Shown: positions 13,164 to 26,053 of the stretch, piece after piece | How positions within the stretch are numbered: position 1 is the stretch's first letter | How the letters are laid out: each line of letters begins with the position of its first letter | Source of the DNA: Artemisia argyi | Lineage: Eukaryota; Streptophyta; Magnoliopsida; Asterales; Asteraceae | DNA: 64,000 bases | Direction of reading: 5' to 3' | Assembly: GCA_030686995.1 (NCBI GenBank) | Contig: CM060691.1 | Coordinates: forward strand, 93,514,743-93,578,742 | Notes under the pieces: model-generated | Told to the model about the DNA's origin: nothing | Seen by the model: the letters and a program-made list of their open reading frames with translations, nothing else | The model's database searches: none | Position numbers and translations under genes: made by a program

Positions 13164-14746
13164 ATGTCGACAGAAGCTGCACCTGCTCCATCAATTACTG
13201 CTGTTAGAATACCTATTGTCAAGAAGGGAGAATATGATTTATGGGCCATGAAGATGAGGCAGTACATTGCCATCACAGACCATGCACTATGGGATGTGAT
13301 TGTCAATGGTAATATGCAAATTGAAGAACCAGTGGAGATCCCTGGACAACCAACACCACCTAAGCCAACCATACCAGCTGCTACCAAAAGAAATCAAGAC
13401 AAAGCTCTCAACATACTGCTCTCTGCTATTCCAGATGGTCACTTATTGAAGTTTCATGATGCCAAAGATGCAAAACAACTATGGGTTGCAATTAAGAAGA
13501 AGTTTGGAGGTAATGATGCTTCCAAGAAGATGCATAGGAATTTGTTGAAGCAACAATTTGAAACTTTCACTATTGGTGAAAGAGAAGGTCTTGATTCTGC
13601 TTATGAAAGATTCCCAAATCTTCTGAGTATGCTAGAACTATATGATGCTGAGGCATCAGTTGAAGATGCTAATTTGAAGTTCTTGAGAAGCATGCCATCA
13701 GCATGGCATGTAGTTGCTACTATGATTAGAGGACAACTAGGGCCGGACACAATGGACTTTGATGATCTCTACAACAATCTGAAGGTGTATGAGCATGAGA
13801 TGAATAGTACTACAGGTTCAAGCACACATCAGAAACCCCAAAACATTTCTTTTGTATCTTCCGAAAACAGAAGCAGTACTTCCAATAAAGGTACTGCTTA
13901 TCCTGTCCAAATTACTGTGACTGAAACTCAGGTTCCATGTACAACTATGGTCTCTACCACTTCATCACCATCAAACACCCCCACCTCATATGATGTTCTA
14001 TGTTCATTCTGTACTCAACAAGCATCTCTACCTGTAACCTATCAAAAGGATGTCTTGCAAATAGATGATGATGCTTTGGAAGAAATTGATATCAGATGGC
14101 AAGTTGCCATACTCACTGCAAGGATAAAGAAGTATGTGAATAAGACTTTCCATCTGATAAGTCCAAAATTGAGTGCTTCAATTGTCAGAGGACTGGTCAC
14201 TTTGCAAGGGAATACAAATTTGCAAAGTATCAAGCAAACAAGATGATTGAACAACCCAAGCCTGAAAGAAAAGAGATTCTTATTACTGAACCAAAACCAA
14301 AAGCTTTGGTTGCTCAAGAGAATCTGTCAGAGATTGATTGGTCCAATGAGTTTGATGATGAACTTGTAACCTATTCAATGGTTGCATTGGAAGACTGGAG
14401 CACAACTTTTGATGAAGAGCCTGGATTTGCTGCTTTGGAGTCAAGAGATGGTCTAGGAAGCTTTGATTGGAGCATTGAGTTTGAAGAAGATCCTGTTCAG
14501 CTTGCTATGGTAGCTACTTCACCAAGTTCATCCACTATCTCTGAGGTATGCTCTAAATGCAATGATATGTATCAAAAGTTGCTTAGTGAATATGTAGCTG
14601 AAAGAGATAAATTTCAAATGGCTAGGGCTGAGATAGCTGTCTACCAGTTGACTTTAGAGTCAATGGAGGCCAAGATAATTACACATGAAAACAATGAAGT
14701 AGCATGGGCTGAAACATATAAGCAACAAGAGTACCAAGTTAAGTGA
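13164..14746 (+). pseudogene. Copia-1 gag, frameshifted, with altered zinc knuckle
   Basis: The ATG at 13164 starts a UBN2-type Copia capsid: GEYDLWAMKMRQYIAITDHA, then LSAIPDGHLLKFHDAKDAKQ and LWVAIKKKFGG. The frame is lost between about 14100 and 14165 and resumes as KIECFNCQRTGHFAREYK (14174-14215). The zinc knuckle should be CCHC, but its last Cys (TGC) is TAC, Tyr, at 14213-14215. After the knuckle the frame continues to 14746 with acidic repeats (EIDWSNEFDDE, FDWSIEFEEDP) and a coiled-coil-like end. Gag packages element RNA into cytoplasmic particles. The broken knuckle should impair RNA binding, and the frame break independently inactivates the copy. Confidence 0.88.
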
Positions 14747-16020
14747 ATGGAAACTAGGATGTAAGGTGTCTGAACTAGAGAAAGTTACTGCTGAGAGAGA
14801 TAAGTTGTTAGAAAAACATGCTGTTTAGAATGAATCAGGTCTGTCACATGTTCAATTTGTTGAAAAGCAAAGAACATCAAACATTAAAACTGACCTAGGT
14901 TATGATAATGATAGCAAAGAAGGTATTCCATTTAAGAGTAAGGAACTAAATCTTACAGTAGATACCTCAACTAGTGATGAAGAATTCATAAGTTTGGATG
15001 AAAACACTTCTAGTGATGAGGAAACCCTAGTCCAACACCTCCTAAATATAAGAATGACAAGGGATACAATGCAGTTCCTATACCCCTGGCAGTTTTCAAC
15101 CACCTAGGAAAGATGTCTCTTGTTATGGGGTAGATAATTTAGAGTTTAGGAAAAAGCTTAAAAGTCAATCTAACCCTGAAACTTTAAAAAAATCTGTTGA
15201 AAGCACCTAGGGTTGATGAGAAAAAGTTTTCAAAACAAGCAGTTCCTTCAAACACTTTTCAAAGTACTGCTGATCACTCTGCAGTACCTCCAAGAAAATA
15301 CTTTCAAAAATACTGCTAATTTTAGAAAACCTTTTGGAAAGGGATTTGGGGATATTGGTCCAAAAGTGTGTTATGTATGTTATAGTCCTCATCATTTGAT
15401 TAAAGACTGTGATTATCACTCAGAATACTTAAGCAAATATCCAAAGACCAGAACTGCACATCCAAGTCATAGGGAGAATTGGTCAAGAGATAACAAACCA
15501 GTTTGCAATTACACTAATAGGGTTAACCATAGTAATTTCTCAAAAGACTATAGGTACCCTCTTCAGAAATGATCATTCTCCAAACCCACAGTACCTTCTC
15601 AAAGTACTGATAGAAAGTTTCATAGCCAAGGTACTGCTAGCAGAAACTCAAGTGTAAGACCTAAGAGATTCAATTATTACAAACCTAGAAGGCCTTACAA
15701 CACAAGAAAAGATGTTAGAATACAGACCCCAACTCCAAAAGTTACAACTAAATGGGTCAAGAAAGAAAGTACTGCTGGGGAAGAACCAATACTCTCAGAG
15801 GTTAAGGGTGAAAAAGGGAAAATTGATCATAATGAACCAAAAGTTTTGGAAACAAAAACTTTAATTCTTGATCATGTTTTCAAAGACAGTGGTGATTACA
15901 TACTCAAAGAATTTGAGTATGTCACTCCACAAGGGGAACACAAGTCAGTAATGGCTTGGGTTCCTAAAAATAACTAACCTTTTTCATGTGCATGCAGGGC
16001 AACCCAGAAGAGGAGCTTAA
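14747..16020 (+). pseudogene. Copia-1 gag-pol linker with second zinc knuckle
   Basis: Broken coding region joined to gag and pol. The open part 15213-15572 holds an intact second knuckle CYVCYSPHHLIKDC (15366-15407; C-x2-C-x4-H-x4-C). It is followed by low-complexity Ser/Thr/Ala-rich coding made of AAAGTACTGCT repeats and by KWVKK-like basic sequence. Stops occur at 14743, 15106, 15208 and 15570. The linker leads into MAWVPKNN and a stop at 15975 just before the protease. Confidence 0.7.
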
Positions 16021-19000
16021 AGATCATCTTATTGTAGATAGTGGTTGCTCTGGAAGTATGACAGGGGAAAAGGAGCTCTTGTAAGATTTTAAAGCTTATT
16101 TTGGAGGAAAACTTGCATTTGGGAATGATCCTGATGGAGGAAGAATTACTGGCAAAGGAACTATCAAGGCAGGAAACATTGATTTTGAGAATGTTAGATA
16201 TGTGAAGAAGCTCAAATTCAATCTTTTGTCAGTCTCTCAGATTTGTGATAAGAAGTACCCTGTGTTATTCTTTGACACAGAATGTCTTATACTTTCTCCT
16301 GATTTTAAATTAGAATATAGAAACTTGGTGATGCTGAGAGCACCAAGAACTAATGATGTGTATAGCATAGACTTGAAGAATATCAATTCTGCTGAAAGGG
16401 CAACATGCTTGATTGCAAGAGCAACAATGGAAGAGGCACATCAATGGCACAGAAGATTGGGGCATGTCAATTTCAAGAACATCAATGAGCTGGTCAAAGG
16501 AAATTTAGTTAGAGGTTTACCTTCTAAAACATTCAAGAATGATCACTCTTGTCTTGCTTGCAAGAAGGGTAAACAGCACAAGGCTTCCTGTAAGAAGATT
16601 GATGAGAAAACCATTAGAGAGCCTTTGGAATTGCTGCACATGGATCTGTTTGGACCTGTTTCAGTTGTTAGTTTGAACAAGAAGAAGTACTGTTTGGTTG
16701 TGACAGATGACTGTAGCAGATTTAGTTGGGTCTTTTTCTTATGCTTCAAGGATGAAACTTTTGATGCTATTCATGATCTAGTAATAGCACTTGAAAATCA
16801 GTTAAGATTCAAGGTTAGAGGAATTAGATGTAATAATGGGACTGAGTTCAAGAATCAGCTAATGGATGACTTTTGTGCCAAGAAAGGAATTAAAAGAGAG
16901 TTCAGTATTGCCAGAACTCCTCAGCAAAATAGAGTTGCAGAAAGAAAGAATAGAACTCTAATAGAAGCAGCAAGGACAATGCTTGCAGACTCCCAATTAC
17001 CTGTTCCATTCTTGGCTTAAGCTGTAAGTGCTGCTTGTTATGTGTTGAACAGAGTATCAGTGACGAAACCTCAAATGAAGACACCTTATGAGTTACTCAT
17101 GGGAAAGAAGCCTAGCATCAAGTTTATGAAACATTTTGGATGTCCCCTAACTATTTTGAACACTGCTGATAATTTGGGCAAATTTGATGGGAAGTCAGAT
17201 TAAGGATATTTATTGGGATATTGTACCAATAGCAAAGGATTCAGAGTGTACAAAAGGGCTACCAAGAAGGTTCAAGAATGTCTTCATGTTGATTTTCTAG
17301 AAGAGCGAGAAAATTCTAAAAGGAAAGGTCCTGATTGGATGTTTGATCTTGATTTAATGTCTTCATCTATGAATTATGTACCTGTAAGGGAAGAGAATCA
17401 AGTTGCTCTCACTGAAGAAGAAGCACAGTACATTGTTCATGATGTTAACTTAAGATCTGAAAATGAGCCTAATGATAAAGTCAATGAAGAGAAGAAAAGT
17501 ACTTCTGAGCCTCAAAGTACTGTTGAACCTAACAATACTGTTGATCCTCAAAGTAATGCTTCACCAAAAACCACAATATCTGATGAAGACCAAGCCATTC
17601 AAGATGAACTTAGTAGGATGCTTTTTCAAGAAACAATGGCTAAGTCTTATGAAGATGATCAAAGGAGAGCTTATGAAGCTGAAAAGAAGAAGGCTAAAGG
17701 CACTGATAGTACTTTACCCCAAAGTACTGCTGATCCATTTGAAAGTACTTTTCAAACTTTAGATACTTCAAATTGGATAAATACTGATGCTGTGAATGAT
17801 CCTAACATGCCTGACTTAGAAGATACTGATGATTTGAATGATCCAAACAAGATTGCCTTAGAAGACACTGATGATGAATTGGATCAAGAAGGCATTTTCT
17901 CAGATTCTAATGAAGATCCTGATTTAACTAATTTGGAAGATAATCTTGAAGTCTCACCAACTCCTACTCTAAGAATTCACAAAACTCATCCTGTTACCAA
18001 CATAATTGGACCCTCAGCTTCAGGAGTGCTCACAAGAACTAAAGCTAAGAATATGACTCAACAACATACTTCTTTACTTAGTTTTATCTACAAGCAAAAC
18101 AGGGTGAATCACAAGGATCAGAAGTTGTGTTTATTTGCTTGTTTTCTGTCTCAAGAAGAGCCTAAGAATATCAAACAAGCATTAACCAAGGAGATTTGGG
18201 TTGAAGCTATGCAAGAAGAACTCTTACAGTTTAAACTTCAAGAAGTATGGGTACTATGTGATTTACCTGATGGTAAGAGATTGATTGGAACAAAATGGGT
18301 CTTCAGGGTAAAAAGAGATGAAAGAGGGAATGTTATTAAGAATAAGGCAAGATTAGTGGCTCAATGATATAGACAGGAAGAAGGAGTAGATTATGATGAA
18401 GTCTTTGCTCCTGTGGCAAGGATTGAAGCCATAAGGCTATTTTTGGCTTTTGCATCTTATATGGGATTTCCTTTATACCAAATGGATGTTAAAAGTGCTT
18501 TTCTATATGGCAAAATTACAGAAGAAGTTTATGTCAAACAGCCTCCTGGTTTTGAAGATCCTTCATACCTAAACAAAGTCTACAAGGTTATCAAGGCTCT
18601 GTATGGCCTTCATCAAGCTCCAAGAGCATGGTATGAAAGACTTTCAAACTTTCTATTACAGCATGGTTATAGGAGAGGAGCTATTGACAAGACTTTGTTC
18701 ATCAAGAGAGATAAGAAGGATATCATGCTTGTCCAAGTTTATGTAGATGATATCATTTTTGGTGCTACTAAGCAATCTATGGTGAAGGAATTTGAAGATC
18801 TTATGCAAAAAGAGTTTCAGATGAGTTCAATGGGAGAATTGGCATTCTTTTTGGGGCTTCAAGTGCAACAGTCAAGCAATGGAATCTATATTTGTCAAGA
18901 TAAGTATGTTGCAGATATTCCTAAGAGATTCAATTTCACAACTGTCAAGCCTACATCTACACCTGTGGATACTAACAAACCTTTGGGAAAAGATGAAGAA

Positions 19001-19681
19001 GGAGAATCTGTTGATGTCACATTGTACAAGTCTATGATTGGGTGTCTCATGTATTTAACTGCATCTAGGCCTGATATTACTTTTGCTGTGTGTTTATGTG
19101 CAAGACATCAGGTTAATCCCGAAGTATCACACTTGAATGCTGTCAAAAGGATTTTTAGGTACCTTAGGCAACAACCTAAGCTAGGATTATGGTATCCTAG
19201 GGATTCACCTTTCCATTTACAAGCCTTTTCAGATAGTGATTATGCTGGAGATTACTATGACAGAAGATCTACAACTGGAGGGTGTCAGTACCTTGGCAGC
19301 AGATTAGTCTCATGACAATGCAAAAAGCAAACAATTGCAGCAACATCTTCCACAGAAGCAGAGTATGTAGCTGCTGCAAGTTGTTGTACACAAGTACTTT
19401 GGTTGCAAAATCAGCTTTTGGATTATGGATTCAACTTCAAGAATACTCCTATCAACATTGATAATGAGAGTACTATCTGCATTGTGAAGAATCCAGTTTA
19501 TCACTCCAAGACAAAGCACATTCAGATTAGGCATCATTTTATTAGAGATTGCTATGAGCACATGCTTATCAATGTGGTTAAAGTCCATACTGATGATAAT
19601 GTAGCAGACCTACTCACAAAAGGCTTTGATGTTTCTAGATTTACCTTTTTAGTTGTGAGTATTGGCATGATTAATAATTAA
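16021..19681 (+). pseudogene. Copia-1 pol: protease, integrase, reverse transcriptase, RNase H
   Basis: Domains in order: an aspartic protease with the active DSG at 16037-16045 (LIVDSGCSGSMTG); the integrase zinc domain (HQWHRRLGHVNF ... CLACKKGKQH, 16438-16578); the integrase core with the first Asp in LHMDLFGP; a reverse transcriptase with VFAPVARIEAIR, QMDVKSAFLYG and the YVDD active site near 18741; RNase H with SDSDYAGD, SSTEAEYVAA and IDNESTIC. Damage: in the integrase the second catalytic Asp (normally in RSDNGTEF) is Asn, AAT at 16832-16834. Stops interrupt at 16082, 17018, 17201, 18365 and 19313. The polyprotein is therefore dead, although most domains still align well. The middle part (17400-18000) is acidic and rich in AAAGTACTGCT-derived repeats. 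Confidence 0.93.
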
Positions 19682-19688
19682 GCTATTT

Positions 19689-19732
19689 TTGAGGGGAGGC
19701 ATTAGTAGTTAGTCATTATTTGAGGGGAGGCT
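19689..19732 (+). other. Internal polypurine tracts between pol and the accessory ORF
   Basis: GAGGGGAGGC at 19691-19700 and GAGGGGAGG at 19722-19730 repeat, 31 bases apart, the purine tract (AGGGGAGGAT, 22151-22160) that precedes the 3' LTR. In retroelements such tracts resist RNase H and prime plus-strand synthesis; internal copies can act as central primers. Confidence 0.6.
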
Positions 19733-19766
19733 ACATGTATCATTCCTGAGATTCAATATTCAGAAG

Positions 19767-21250
19767 ATGCTCATCTTTGGCAATATCCAGAAGAGCCAAA
19801 AACTTTTTGTGCCAGAGAAACAAGTTGAAGAGGATGTAAATATTGAGCAAGAAGCTGTTGAGCAAGAAGCTGTTCAGAAAGATGCTGATGCACAAAATAT
19901 TCAAAGCACTCAAACTCAAAGTACTGGTGTTCAAAGTACTGTTGCTGAAAACACAGGTCTGCAAGGTACTGTTGAGCAAGGTACTGCTGCTATGAATATT
20001 GATGAAAGTAGAACTTCTGCAGCTGGACCTTCTACAATAAATTTTGAAGATGAAGCTGGTCCTTCTACTTTTATACAGCAAGAAGAAGCTAAGGTGCATA
20101 CTGCAAGTGATGATGAAACAATTGCTCAGATTATGATCAATTTGAATAGACCTGCAGGAGGTATACATATTTCTGAGCCTGCACAACAAGTTTCTAAAAG
20201 TACTTCTGAATCTGAAGAGTTAGATCCCAAAGACAAAGGGAAAGGGATCATGAAGCAGAAGAATATTAAGAAAAAGAAGAAATTTACTCTTGCGCAACTT
20301 AGAGAAATAAAGATAGCAGAGGATGCAGAGGTTGCTAGAAAGCAATAGGCTGAGTATGATGCAGAGTATTTGGCAGAAGTTAGTAGGGCAATTACAAGAA
20401 ACCTATGACACTTGCTCAGGAAAGAAACTGGATGATAAGTTTCTTGAAAGGAAGAGGATACAAGAATTTACAAAGAATGAGGTATCCAGAAGTGAAAGCT
20501 CTATGGGAACAAGTACAAGAGTCTATCAGGAAAGAAGTAGAAAATTTTGTACCCATGGATGTTGATAGAGAGAAGAAGTTAGAAGATATGAGAAAAGAAC
20601 AAGCTAAGCAAAGAAAATTGAAAAGAAAGAAAGCAGTTCAAGATGATCAACTGTCAAAAAGGCTGAAGATGATACATGAAGATACAGTTGATGAACTTAG
20701 AAACTATTTCAGAGTAGTTGATTTTGAGAATAAGAAGACAGAAGACTCTGGAAAGAAGTCCAAGATAATCTCATTCTCTGTGGTTGAATCAAAAGAAGGG
20801 AACTATCTTATGTTCAACAGAGAAGATGAAAGCTTTACATTATTCAACATGTTATGGGATGTTCGGCATTTTATTACTAGAAAAGATTTATAAGACTTAT
20901 ACATGCAAGTGCAGACATACTGTGAAGAGATTGAAGCATCAGGAGTGGGATTAATCTTGCTTGGAGACTTAATTACCATCTGGGAAACTGAAGAAACAAG
21001 TGTTGATCCTCTGTGGAATGATCAAGAGAATTGGGAAATCACAAGATGGAGATTCTTTGAGTCATCAGGAGTTCATGCACTTGAGATGGAAGATGGTACC
21101 ATGATTCACATGCTTGCTGAGAGAAGATATCCATTAATTAGAGAAATTATGCTCAGAATGCTGGATCACGGAATGGAACTTGAAGATGAATCTGATGTAG
21201 CTTTGGATGTTGTTAAGCTATTTATCATATGGACTAAGTCTGAAGAGTGA
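19767..21250 (+). pseudogene. Copia-1 accessory ORF (unknown function)
   Basis: A long reading frame downstream of pol. The open part 19767-20348 starts MLIFGNIQKSQKLFVPEKQV, with an acidic, Gln/Ser/Thr-rich repeat region (QSTQTQSTGVQSTV) and a basic stretch (KNIKKKKKFTLAQLREIKI). It breaks at 20346 (TAG), shifts frame, and goes on through 20405-20893 (a helix- and Lys-rich part) and 20903-21250 (LLGDLITIWETEETS ... MLAERRYPLIREIMLRML). About 490 codons in all. The minus-strand remnant at 1-1510 is related. Accessory ORFs at this position are frequent in Asteraceae Copia elements; their role is not known to me. No envelope-like membrane segment is visible. Confidence 0.75.
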
Positions 21251-22160
21251 TATTGCAAAATACTGGTATGAATTGTTTTGTATAATAAGTATTTTTTTCA
21301 AAGTACTGCTATAACAAACAGTACTTTATCAAAGTACTGCTTGCTGAATTAAACCAGTATAAGTCCTTTGTAAAATAAAATAAAAAGTTTTTGATATTTA
21401 AAAGTGAAGTCAATAAAAGGGTTTGAAAAGAAACACATGGTGTTAGTATTTATACTACACAACAAATGGTAATCAACTCACCATGTTTAACAGACAAGAA
21501 AGTGTTTGACTCATCATGAGTGTACGGCTCTGATGTGATAATCAAATCCGTTTTTAGTTGACAATTTACTAAAAATTGTATAGTTTTCAACTCACTATAT
21601 CTGCAAAAGTGAAGAGTTGGCTAGCCCACAAGGAAAAATGGCTTGTGGTAAAGGCTGTGGAAAATCCATTTTTGGTAATTAGTTCACCATGGTTGAAATC
21701 AAAGAACTAACTAGTCCAAAAGCAAACGGATCTTGGTAAAGACTACTCAAATCCGTTGATAGCTGATGATTTGCTAAAAATCATATGGTTATCAATGTAC
21801 CATGGTTGTTCTAACCTAAACATTGGCTACTCCAAAGTTAATGGCTTTGGTAAAGAGACATCAAAATCCATTAATTTTCAATGATTCACCTCTCACAGGA
21901 GTTTACACACCTGGAAGTGATGAGAATAGTATGAAACTTTAAAAGATTTGATGACTATTGTACCAAAATGTTGCTGAGTAGCTGAGGAGGATTATTGCAG
22001 AGAAGATATCAACTGATGCTGATAAAGAGTACTTTGACACATGATAGATAAAAGTTAAAGAGATAAAGAAACAATCTTTCTGAATGATTAAAGATTTTGA
22101 AGATCAAAGATAACGAAGAAACTTGAAATCAAGAAAGTGGAGTTCAAGTTAGGGGAGGAT
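21251..22160 (+). other. Copia-1 3' non-coding region with polypurine tract
   Basis: No ORF. It contains diverged repeats around AATCCGTTTTTAGTTGACAA / AATCCATTTTTGGTAATTAG (five or six blocks, 21540-21890) with CACCATG-type boxes, plus more AAAGTACTGCT motifs at 21299-21345. It ends in the purine tract 22151-22160. Confidence 0.6.
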
Positions 22161-22547
22161 TGTTGGGATATAAAAGATCAAGGTACTTCTGTATGTCAAA
22201 GTACTGCTGCATGAAGAGTAAAGTCAAAGTGCTGCTTGAAGATCAAAGTCAAAGTGCTGCTGATTGAAGATTGTTCAAAGTACTTCGAAGAATATAAGGA
22301 CTTAAGTGCAATATTAGTTAAAGGATTAATGTGTAACATTGTATGAATATTCTAGAATTAGTTAGGGATAATTACTTGTCTTTCAAGTTAGATGATGTAA
22401 ACCGACTTAAGGTTATCTATAAAAGGAGCCTTAAGAGGTATTAGTCGATATATGTTTTAGAAGCTTTACAAAGTCGATAATAGTTAGGGATTGTTAGTGA
22501 ATCTGTGTAACAAAGCAGGTTCAAGTTTGGTTTAATATAAAAGTTCT
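22161..22547 (+). repeat. Copia-1 3' LTR, first part
   Basis: Matches 12561-12947 with four differences seen by eye. It is cut after GTTCT (22543-22547) by Copia-2 and continues at 41592. Confidence 0.92.
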
Positions 22548-22884
22548 TGTAGAATACTAATTAAGTTGGAAACATGATTCCTTGTGGTTTGTGTGTGGCG
22601 TTGGAATTAAAAGAAAGAGAGGGAGAGTGGAACCTTGAGAGAAAAGAGAATGTTAGATTGAGATTAAGTGGAGGTCCAACCCTCTCCACATGTGGAGAGG
22701 GGTATTTATACTTACAACATAAATGCCCATACCCGGGCTGTGGATCAGGCATACAGTGGGTGAAGACCCGTCCTTCTTCCACGGTGTTACTTAAACTAAT
22801 ATATAAACTAACTACGAGCTAACTTAATGCTATTACAATGATCAGGTGACCGAGACTTTTATAGGAATATTAGTATTCCTAACA
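22548..22884 (-). repeat. Copia-2 3' LTR
   Basis: 337 bp. Compared with the right LTR it holds an extra block (about 40 bases after CTCTCCACAT near 22691) and lacks a short ACTAATTAACTAAT duplication. The neighbouring CTCCCCCT (22887-22894) is the polypurine tract on the minus strand. Confidence 0.88.
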
Positions 22885-25828
22885 ATCTCCCCCTAAGCGA
22901 GGTCACCTTTGAAATTAAGCTCTTTGGTCTTTAAGCATTCTTTAGTCTCTGTGGCTTGTAGGATCTGATTCTTCACTTTTCTTCACACTTTGTACTTCAA
23001 GCAAGCGAACTTGTGATTTGGATTCCTTTGAGTTGCGTGATCTTTGAGCTTCTTTGAGATCATCAGCCATAGTAAATCTCCAAGCTCATCCATAGCAGTA
23101 TCGCCTTCATGTGATGTAGTGACTTTAGGACCATCATGCTCACACCCTTCTAGATCAGCAGACTTTGCATTAGAGTTGTGGATCAGGAGACTTTTTCATC
23201 AGAGTTGCGGAAACGTTGTTGGTAGTCTCTCAACATTTGTTGTAGCAAGTCTCTCATCTTCATTGATAGTGTGGAGGATGTGCGAGCATGAGGTATGGAT
23301 TGACCCGATTCAGCTGGAAACTGGAGCCATCAATGGCATCTTTATATGTGTCCCTGAAATAAAACAGTTAGTAATAAAGATAGAGAACGAACATGGCTTT
23401 GTCATTCGCTCTGTGAGGACAGACTACCCTCCGGTTTTGTGAAAACTGACCTGTGATCAGGTAGAGTCTCTTTTAAAGAAGACTCTCCTTGACAGGAATT
23501 TCCAGCTTGTAGTGATGAATTTTCCAAAGAATCCACTTTGGAATCTTCATACTTAGCATGTTCTCATATCGGAACGTCTCAAAGATGACAGCACGATAGA
23601 GTGAATCGGTGAAGTAATATTCACGGATTGATGAAAAATTGATTTATAGAAATCACTCGCGTGTCATATAATAAACAATTTTTGAGACACGACGAGTGTT
23701 TTATACTCAGAATCACATTTCCATCAAAAATACTTTTGTTTAAAATATTGTACACAGTCAATGTGCTCGAAAATTTGTTTGTGAGCACACCGAAAGGTTT
23801 TTGCAAAAGTATCCGTCAATCCATATCCTGGAACAAGTTTGATTCAGTGTCGAATCGCACCATTGTTGTTTTCCAGTTGTCACTTGATCATTGATCCAAG
23901 ATGGATCTCACATGTCACCTACCAAGAGCTTGAAAGATGTTCGCTCTAGAAGGATTTCCATCTTCATTGTGAATATTTTCATATCACTCGGATGTTCTGG
24001 CAATACCACAAGGATAATGCGTAGGACTCTAAACATTTTATCTTATTTTCCACATTGTGTGAAACAATAAGCATATTTGGAATGTGTCCTATCGAGATTT
24101 ATGGATGATCTCTTTGGCTCAAGACTCAGTAGTGCGTTTTGATCCACTCCTGGAGACTGGGGAGGCGTCTCCTGTTTTAGGTATCAACATAGCTCGCAAT
24201 GAGCGGTCGATACATTGCACAGGGTTCCCCGTGAGAATGAAACAAGCTCTTTTAAGAGAACTTGAGTGGTTGGGAAGTTTAGTGTAGTGCGTCACTGGGT
24301 CCATGACGTCTTGTCTTCAATACTAGTGTTACCTTAGTAACCACTAGTAGATTATGAATTGAACCCGGTTTCTGCCCCAAGGTTGAATACTTGGAGGGAT
24401 TTTTCTTTTCACCCTTTCTCATTACATTTCTTTTTCATTCTTCAACCCCTTCAGTGCTTACCAAGACTTCACCACTAGAACCTTGTTGGGTTTGTTCCAG
24501 TCCTATCTCTATCTCAGTCCGCACTCTTCCCTTTATCACTTTTCTCCTTTTTTTTTCAATCATTCCTAAGGACTTCTAATCTATCTATGGATTGTCCATG
24601 GGAAGATCCTTCCGGTTCTGGTGGATCATGGGAATTCATACCTAACCTTAACCAACCTTATAACTCCATGCATAAAGATAAATGGTCGGTCTTTGGTACA
24701 ACTTCCACAAACGCCTTTTGCTCCCCCTCAATATGTGCATCGATATTCGAAAGTGTTTAGCACATATGTGGGAGCTTAATTATTGAGTCCAAAAGATCAC
24801 TTTTGATTATCAGATTTCATATTTAAATCACATTCTCTCCCCCGATCAAAAATATCAAATCTTTCGAGATTTTTGATCTCAATTGATTTAAATAAGTTAG
24901 GAAACATTTTTGGGAGAGAAATGCGGTCAATTTTAATATTTTCTGATAAAATGAACTTTTTCTTGCTCCCCCTCAATCTGTGCGGGAGGTTGTTATGTGT
25001 CAGATTTGAAGAGTTTGCAAAAGATTCGAAGTTTTAACGAAAACTCTTTGAAAATTTACTCATTCTGACACATAACCATCACAAATCGTTTTGTTGCTTT
25101 TGTTTTGTACAAAGTGTGGGGAGTTTTGATGATACATGAAATTTTGAGAAATCACTCTCCCCCTCAATCAATGACGGATGTTTAACAGATAAATAAGTCA
25201 TGTCATTGATTAAGCGAAAAATTTTATCAAAGTGTGAGTTCAAATTGATTTTCAATCAAAATCTCATAGTACCACCAAGTTTTGCACAAATACTTTCCAG
25301 AAAAATCATAGAAGAGAAAGTATTTGGCGATAAAAAGAAGACTTCTCTTCTTTATCAAGAAATAATGCACTGAAGCGTACAGTAGATCGAGGTGCATGAA
25401 TATAAAGTAATTCACGCTCGGATGAACGGCACCGTTTGCTAGGAACAACCGTCTTTTTGGCGACGAGTTTTCCTCATTTTTGAAAAACGGGTTGCTATCT
25501 GAAGTAATAGCAAGCCATATTTTTATAGACCGGGTTGTAGCCTGAAATGACTACAAGCCATTATTTTGAAGAATGTTTTGAGAGACGACATGTTTTAGAA
25601 AAATATTATTTGAAACCGAAAAACTCTTGCTCAAGCATATGTATGATTCCGTGTCATTGTTGAATGACATTTCTAGAAACGTACATAATATTGATTACAC
25701 AAGAGACATGCCATGAGAAGAATATTTTTGTATTTTTGTATGATTAGTCAATTTTTTATGGATTTTCTAGGTTTCATATTTTACTATATACAAGTTAGTA
25801 ATATGTATATATATATATATATATATAC

Positions 25829-25909
<81 letters not shown>

Positions 25910-26053
25910 ATATATAGGATATGATATATGAATGGGAACATTAAGAGTTATAAGGATACAAGAAGAAAGACACAAACTTAATACAGTACATGTTACAAAA
26001 CAATCACCACATCCAAAATACATGTATGACACTGAACCCCACCACTTAGCACA
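22885..26053 (-). other. Copia-2 3' region: non-coding, several polypurine tracts
   Basis: No convincing coding on either strand; only short chance frames. On the minus strand there are at least five G-rich purine tracts: at 22885-22894 (adjacent to the LTR), 24721-24730, 24835-24846, 24966-24975 and 25155-25165. Three read ATTGAGGGGGAG. A long TA microsatellite lies at 25801-25912. Confidence 0.55.
25801..25912. repeat. TA/CATA microsatellite
   Basis: (TA)n with an inner (CATA)n block at 25828-25842 and a CACACA end. The Ile-Tyr repeat reading frames across it are not genes. Confidence 0.95.

Noticed and set aside
22574..22822. Small ORFs in the Copia-2 LTRs (also 41293-41475)
   Set aside because: They read the LTR itself on either strand and differ between the two LTRs by indels that shift the frame.
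23044..24304. Open frames in the Copia-2 3' region
   Set aside because: Short, on both strands, without recognisable motifs and with no consistent composition; left as non-coding.
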